From Mycolicibacterium fortuitum subsp. fortuitum (lineage in GTDB: Bacteria; Actinomycetota; Actinomycetes; Mycobacteriales; Mycobacteriaceae), in the NCBI RefSeq assembly GCF_022179545.1, contig NZ_AP025518.1:3162001-3226000 (forward strand): 64,000 bases of DNA. The letters run 5' to 3'. A program made the position numbers and the translations under genes. Below, one piece after another: positions 61,124 to 64,000 of the stretch. The notes below the pieces were generated by a model. That model was not told the DNA's origin and searched no databases. It worked only from the letters and a program-made list of their open reading frames with translations. The first letter of the stretch is position 1; every line of letters begins with the position of its first letter.

Positions 61124-61876
61124 TCAGCGGCTGAAGTTGGTGTAGGGGGTCGAGGTGCGGCGGCGCACCTTGTCGTCGAGGTCGGCGACAAGAGCGTTGC
61201 CCAGGTACAGCTGTGCGAGGTCGGCCAGGGCCGCGGCACCGATCAACTCCTCGGCGTCCCGGCGCACCAGCACGGTGGCATTGTCGGTGGCGCCGAGCAT
61301 CGCCAACGGGTCCTGCAGCCGTCGGATGCGGTGGTGCAGGTGCAGTGCCTGCGGATGCCAAAACGGCATCACTACCCAGCGGCGCTCATCGAGGGCATCC
61401 AGGAACCGGCGAATGCAGGCATCTTCGGTGCCGTGCTCGAAATGGTAACCGGCACTGTCTAGCCCGTACTCCTGAACGGCCCGTGGCGACATCTCACTGA
61501 TCCCGGCGCCGGGGGCCATACCCTGGATCAACCGCTCCATCTGCTCCAGCGCCGGCGGTGCCAGCAGGTCCGTAATGGAGGCCACCTCGGCTGGTACGTA
61601 GTCCGGCACACCCCAGATCGGATAGGGCTCATAGAGCACCGTCACCGGGCGCACGTCGGGGGACAGTGGCCGGGCGTAGCGGCCGTGGCTGAACGGCAGC
61701 CACGCGGCTACCAGCACGTCAACGTCGCCCCGGCCGAGCGCGGTGAACATCTGCTCGTGGGGGGCACTGTGGCGCTCGATGTCATGGCCGTGCGAACGCA
61801 GCAGCAGCTCGACCTGTTCGGCGGCGGCATCGTGAAACGACAGTGCGATGTGGCCCACGCGAAGGGGTCGGCTCAT
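61124..61876 (-). CDS. Cytosolic betaine-type ABC binding-protein homologue
   Basis: 250 aa from ATG 61876 (MSRPLRVGHIALSFHDAAAEQ), overlapping the hydrolase stop by ATGA. OpuAC/ProX-like domain: RGDVDVLVAAWLPFSHGRY, LYEPYPIWGVPDYVPAEVASITDL, DERRWVVMPFWHPQALHLHHRI. There is no signal peptide or lipobox, and no permease or ATPase gene nearby. A transporter role is therefore unlikely; an intracellular ligand-binding or enzymatic role is more plausible. The aromatic Trp box for a quaternary amine seems partly kept. Confidence 0.75.
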   Translation of the reverse strand: MSRPLRVGHIALSFHDAAAEQVELLLRSHGHDIERHSAPHEQMFTALGRGDVDVLVAAWLPFSHGRYARPLSPDVRPVTVLYEPYPIWGVPDYVPAEVASITDLLAPPALEQMERLIQGMAPGAGISEMSPRAVQEYGLDSAGYHFEHGTEDACIRRFLDALDERRWVVMPFWHPQALHLHHRIRRLQDPLAMLGATDNATVLVRRDAEELIGAAALADLAQLYLGNALVADLDDKVRRRTSTPYTNFSR

Positions 61877-62520
61877 GCCAGCGCCGCCACGACATCGGCG
61901 GTGCGCAGGACCGCGTGGGCGAGGTAGCGGTAGTTGATCATCGCCGCGGCATATCCGTCGCCCCATTCGGGATGGCGCGGGCCGGCCGTCGCGTCGGAGA
62001 CCACGGCAACCTCGAAGCCCTGCTCGAGCAGATCACGCAGATGCGACTCGACGCACATGTTGGCCAGCATCCCGCCCAGAATCACCGTCTTGATGCCGCG
62101 CTTGCGCAACTGCAGTGTCACGTCGTTGGTCTGCGGCCCGAAAACTTTATGGGGACTGCACACCACCGTGCGTGCGTCCTCGATGTATTCCCGGAATTCG
62201 GGCAGCCAGTCGGCGCCGGAACCGGCGAATCCGTCGAGTGTCAGAGGGCCGGTGCGGGCGAATGTGCCCGACTCGAACTCCGCGGATTCCAATGGGCCGT
62301 TGAATTTCCAGCTGTGATCGGCGGGGTAGAAATAGTGCGGCGAGATCATCACGGTGACGTCGTGCTCCCGCGCAGCCTGGAAGATCGCGGTCATATGTGC
62401 CACCGTCTCGTTCTCGGTGACGCTGTCGCCCACCACTGACCAGTTACGACCCTGCGGACTCAACACGTCGATCTGAGGGTCGATAAACAGCACTGCGGTA
62501 CTGCGTTTGTCGATCTGCAT
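61873..62520 (-). CDS. Isochorismatase-like cysteine hydrolase
   Basis: 215 aa from ATG 62520 (MQIDKRSTAVLFIDPQIDVLS). The catalytic triad is Asp in FIDPQ, Lys in SPHKVFGP and Cys in LANMCVESH. These enzymes hydrolyse amides or vinyl ethers (nicotinamidase, YcaC, isochorismatase groups). First gene of the four-gene operon. Its start is 52 bp from the inverted repeat shared with the HxlR gene. Confidence 0.85.
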   Translation of the reverse strand: MQIDKRSTAVLFIDPQIDVLSPQGRNWSVVGDSVTENETVAHMTAIFQAAREHDVTVMISPHYFYPADHSWKFNGPLESAEFESGTFARTGPLTLDGFAGSGADWLPEFREYIEDARTVVCSPHKVFGPQTNDVTLQLRKRGIKTVILGGMLANMCVESHLRDLLEQGFEVAVVSDATAGPRHPEWGDGYAAAMINYRYLAHAVLRTADVVAALA

Positions 62521-62571
62521 CGGCTCTCCCTGTCGGTGTGCTTGCCGTGATCGTAGGAGTGCGGTGCCGGT

Positions 62572-62604
62572 TTCCCGCAAGGTCCCCTACTGTCCTTGCG
62601 GGAA
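62572..62604. promoter_or_regulatory. HxlR operator, perfect 11-bp inverted repeat
   Basis: TTCCCGCAAGG (62572-62582) and CCTTGCGGGAA (62594-62604) are exact complements, separated by 11 bp (centre-to-centre 22 bp, two helical turns). It is exactly centred: 52 bp to each start codon (62520 and 62656). Strong candidate for the HxlR binding site. Confidence 0.85.
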
Positions 62605-62655
62605 GCATTGCCGGTCACGGGTGGTTTCATCCGGAATTGAGCAGAAGGAGCAGCT

Positions 62656-63045
62656 ATGGCAAGACCTTGCCCGACCGGGCGTCACGACGAACACAATGTC
62701 TATGCCGAGAACTGCCCGTGTCGGGCATTGTTGGATCTGATCTCCAACAAGTGGTCGGCTCTGGTTATCGGGATGCTCGATGAGCGTAGCGCCGTGCGTT
62801 TTTCGGAATTGCAGGCCGCACTGCCCGGAGTGGGCTCGAAGATGTTGACCCAAACACTGCGGAGGCTGGAGGCCGCCTCGTTGGTGGAGCGCAGCGTCTA
62901 CGCCGAGGTACCACCGCGGGTCGAGTACACCCTGTCCGAACTCGGCCGCAGTGCGGCGGTGCCGCTCGGCCAGATTCGGGCTTGGGCCGAGGAACACATC
63001 GACCAGGTGGAGTTCCTCAATCGAAAGTGGTCGGAGCAAAACTGA
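62656..63045 (+). CDS. HxlR-family redox-type regulator
   Basis: 129 aa from ATG 62656. Winged HTH: LLDLISNKWSALVIGMLDERSAVRFSELQAALPGVGSKMLTQTLRRLEAASLVERSVYAEVPPRVEYTLSELG. Before it lie several Cys residues (ARPCPTGRH and ENCPCRALL); the Cys next to the HTH start corresponds to the redox-sensing Cys of QorR and HypR. It probably represses or activates the divergent hydrolase-to-RclA operon in response to quinones, aldehydes or hypochlorite. Confidence 0.88.
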   Translation: MARPCPTGRHDEHNVYAENCPCRALLDLISNKWSALVIGMLDERSAVRFSELQAALPGVGSKMLTQTLRRLEAASLVERSVYAEVPPRVEYTLSELGRSAAVPLGQIRAWAEEHIDQVEFLNRKWSEQN

Positions 63046-63302
63046 CCGACAGTATTACGGGAGGGATCTGGGTGTCGGCGGGACGTCGCAGGCATGATGA
63101 GCCTGGACACTCCTGCGGCTCTCGGACAGTCGGACTGGCTGTCGAAGGGTTTGTTCACCAGACGCAAATAACGGATCACGGTCACGCTTTGCAGGTGCAG
63201 GCGCTCCTTGCGTAACGCCACGAGAAATATGTGACTCCTGACGCGGTGGGAAAGGCACGAGGTAGAGCCAAACAAGCGCGAACTTGTCGTCTAGCGAGGT
63301 AC

Positions 63303-64000
63303 TCAACTCAGTAAGTCCAGTCTTGTGGCCATGTATCTGGCATAGGTCGTAGCTGATGCTCGGGCGTGGGCCTCGAGCGTCTGTGGGTTGTAGCCGAGCG
63401 TTTCGGCGAGGATGGCGATGGGTGTGGTCTGTGTGAGCTCGTTGAGGGTGCCGAGGCGTGCTTCGAGCGCGGCAAGCACGGGGCGAAGTCGCGTTCGCAA
63501 GTGCGTCGGGGTGAGATGAGTACCGGGCCGGTGCCCGCGAAACACCCAGGGCGAGTTGGGATGTGCAGCGGTTTGCCCGTTGTAGTTGGCAGCTGCCAGT
63601 ATTCGGATTGGTTCATCAAGCGGCGTCGGCATTTCGATCGGAATACCGGCGAGATCGACGAAGACCGATTCCGCTGCGATGGTTATCCTGTCCCAGGTGA
63701 GCGCAGCGATGTTTTCGGCGCGTTGGGCGAACACGATGATCAGGATGGCGGCGAACCGGTCACGCGGGTGCATCGTCTGCTGATGGACGACTTTCTCGAT
63801 GACAGCGTTCTGCTCTCCAATCGGTAAGCGCGGGGCGGTTCCGCGCCGGTGTGGTGTCACTTCGAGATCAGAGGCGACGAGCTTGGTTGCGATGGCCCAC
63901 CGGATGAACCGGACGATGTGTTCGCGGGTGGTCGGGCCACTGGCCTGCCACAGGTCGATGTGCGATTGGGTCGGTAGCTCGATCGAGATTGCATGCTCAG
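63303..64000 (-). CDS. Tyrosine-recombinase-like protein, C-terminal part
   Basis: The frame is open to the right edge, so the start is outside the window; at least 232 residues are present. ELPTQSHIDLWQASGPTTREHIVRFIRWA belongs to the core-binding region. The first catalytic Arg is visible in FAQRAENIAALTWDRI. The usual H-x-x-R box and final Tyr are not clear; LGYNPQTLEAHARASATTYARYM may hold the Tyr. Likely a divergent or decayed integrase. No attachment site was recognised. Confidence 0.6.
   Translation of the reverse strand, partial: EHAISIELPTQSHIDLWQASGPTTREHIVRFIRWAIATKLVASDLEVTPHRRGTAPRLPIGEQNAVIEKVVHQQTMHPRDRFAAILIIVFAQRAENIAALTWDRITIAAESVFVDLAGIPIEMPTPLDEPIRILAAANYNGQTAAHPNSPWVFRGHRPGTHLTPTHLRTRLRPVLAALEARLGTLNELTQTTPIAILAETLGYNPQTLEAHARASATTYARYMATRLDLLS

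Noticed and set aside
1..64000. CRISPR arrays, rRNA or tRNA genes
   Set aside because: No repeated spacer-repeat pattern, cloverleaf or rRNA-like sequence was noticed anywhere; a tRNAscan run would be decisive.

Overview
The window is high-GC DNA from a mycobacterium, most likely an environmental, fast-growing Mycolicibacterium-type species. The evidence is the combination of families: DUF385 deazaflavin-type protein, LpqN/T-like lipoprotein, DesA1-like acyl-ACP desaturase, MmcO-type copper oxidase, a BlaI/M56 pair, WhiB, EthA-like Baeyer-Villiger monooxygenase, tandem AurF-like diiron proteins and several small secreted mycobacterial proteins. No rRNA, tRNA or CRISPR array was seen. All names rest on reading motifs and on memory of families, not on database searches.

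Layout. 0-9 kb: RDD fragment, DoxX protein with an 11-residue repeat tail, serine hydrolase, metallo-hydrolase, acyl-CoA thioesterase, M42 peptidase, then a Rieske oxygenase/NTF2-like/GtrA operon facing a TetR-EamA pair. 9-13.3 kb: complete polyamine-type ABC importer (permease, permease, binding protein, ATPase), whose ATPase appears to start at CTG. 13.5-29 kb: two MFS exporters, an NCS1 permease, an isopropylmalate-dehydrogenase-like enzyme, alpha/beta hydrolases, small secreted proteins, a CGNR regulator, and a lysyltransferase-like/rhomboid-like/TrpB2 operon.

29.6-34.8 kb: an envelope-stress block with an L,D-transpeptidase, multicopper oxidase, BlaI repressor with M56 protease, and NlpC/P60 hydrolase. 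The sequence CTACGTA recurs before each transcription unit, suggesting one BlaI regulon. 35-44.5 kb: several metabolic genes with divergent TetR regulators (one with a 32-bp near-perfect palindrome before a PhyH dioxygenase) and a membrane Ser/Thr kinase.

44.7-54.1 kb: two equal-length AurF-like diiron proteins flank a universal stress protein; then come a Baeyer-Villiger monooxygenase, a lipoprotein, WhiB, a DesA1-like desaturase and a CBS-pair protein. Candidate DosR-type boxes (GGG-N8-CCC, or half-matches) lie before the small membrane ORF, WhiB, desaturase and CBS genes, so this looks like a hypoxia/NO-responsive island. 54.4-57.7 kb: a frameshifted FHA gene converges on a P-loop kinase gene cut by an IS3-family element with a 3-bp target duplication; a phosphotransferase follows. 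58.7-63 kb: a four-gene redox operon (isochorismatase-like hydrolase, cytosolic betaine-binding-like protein, quinone-reductase-like enzyme, RclA/MerA-like flavoprotein) faces an HxlR regulator across a perfectly centred inverted repeat. The window ends in part of a tyrosine-recombinase-like gene.
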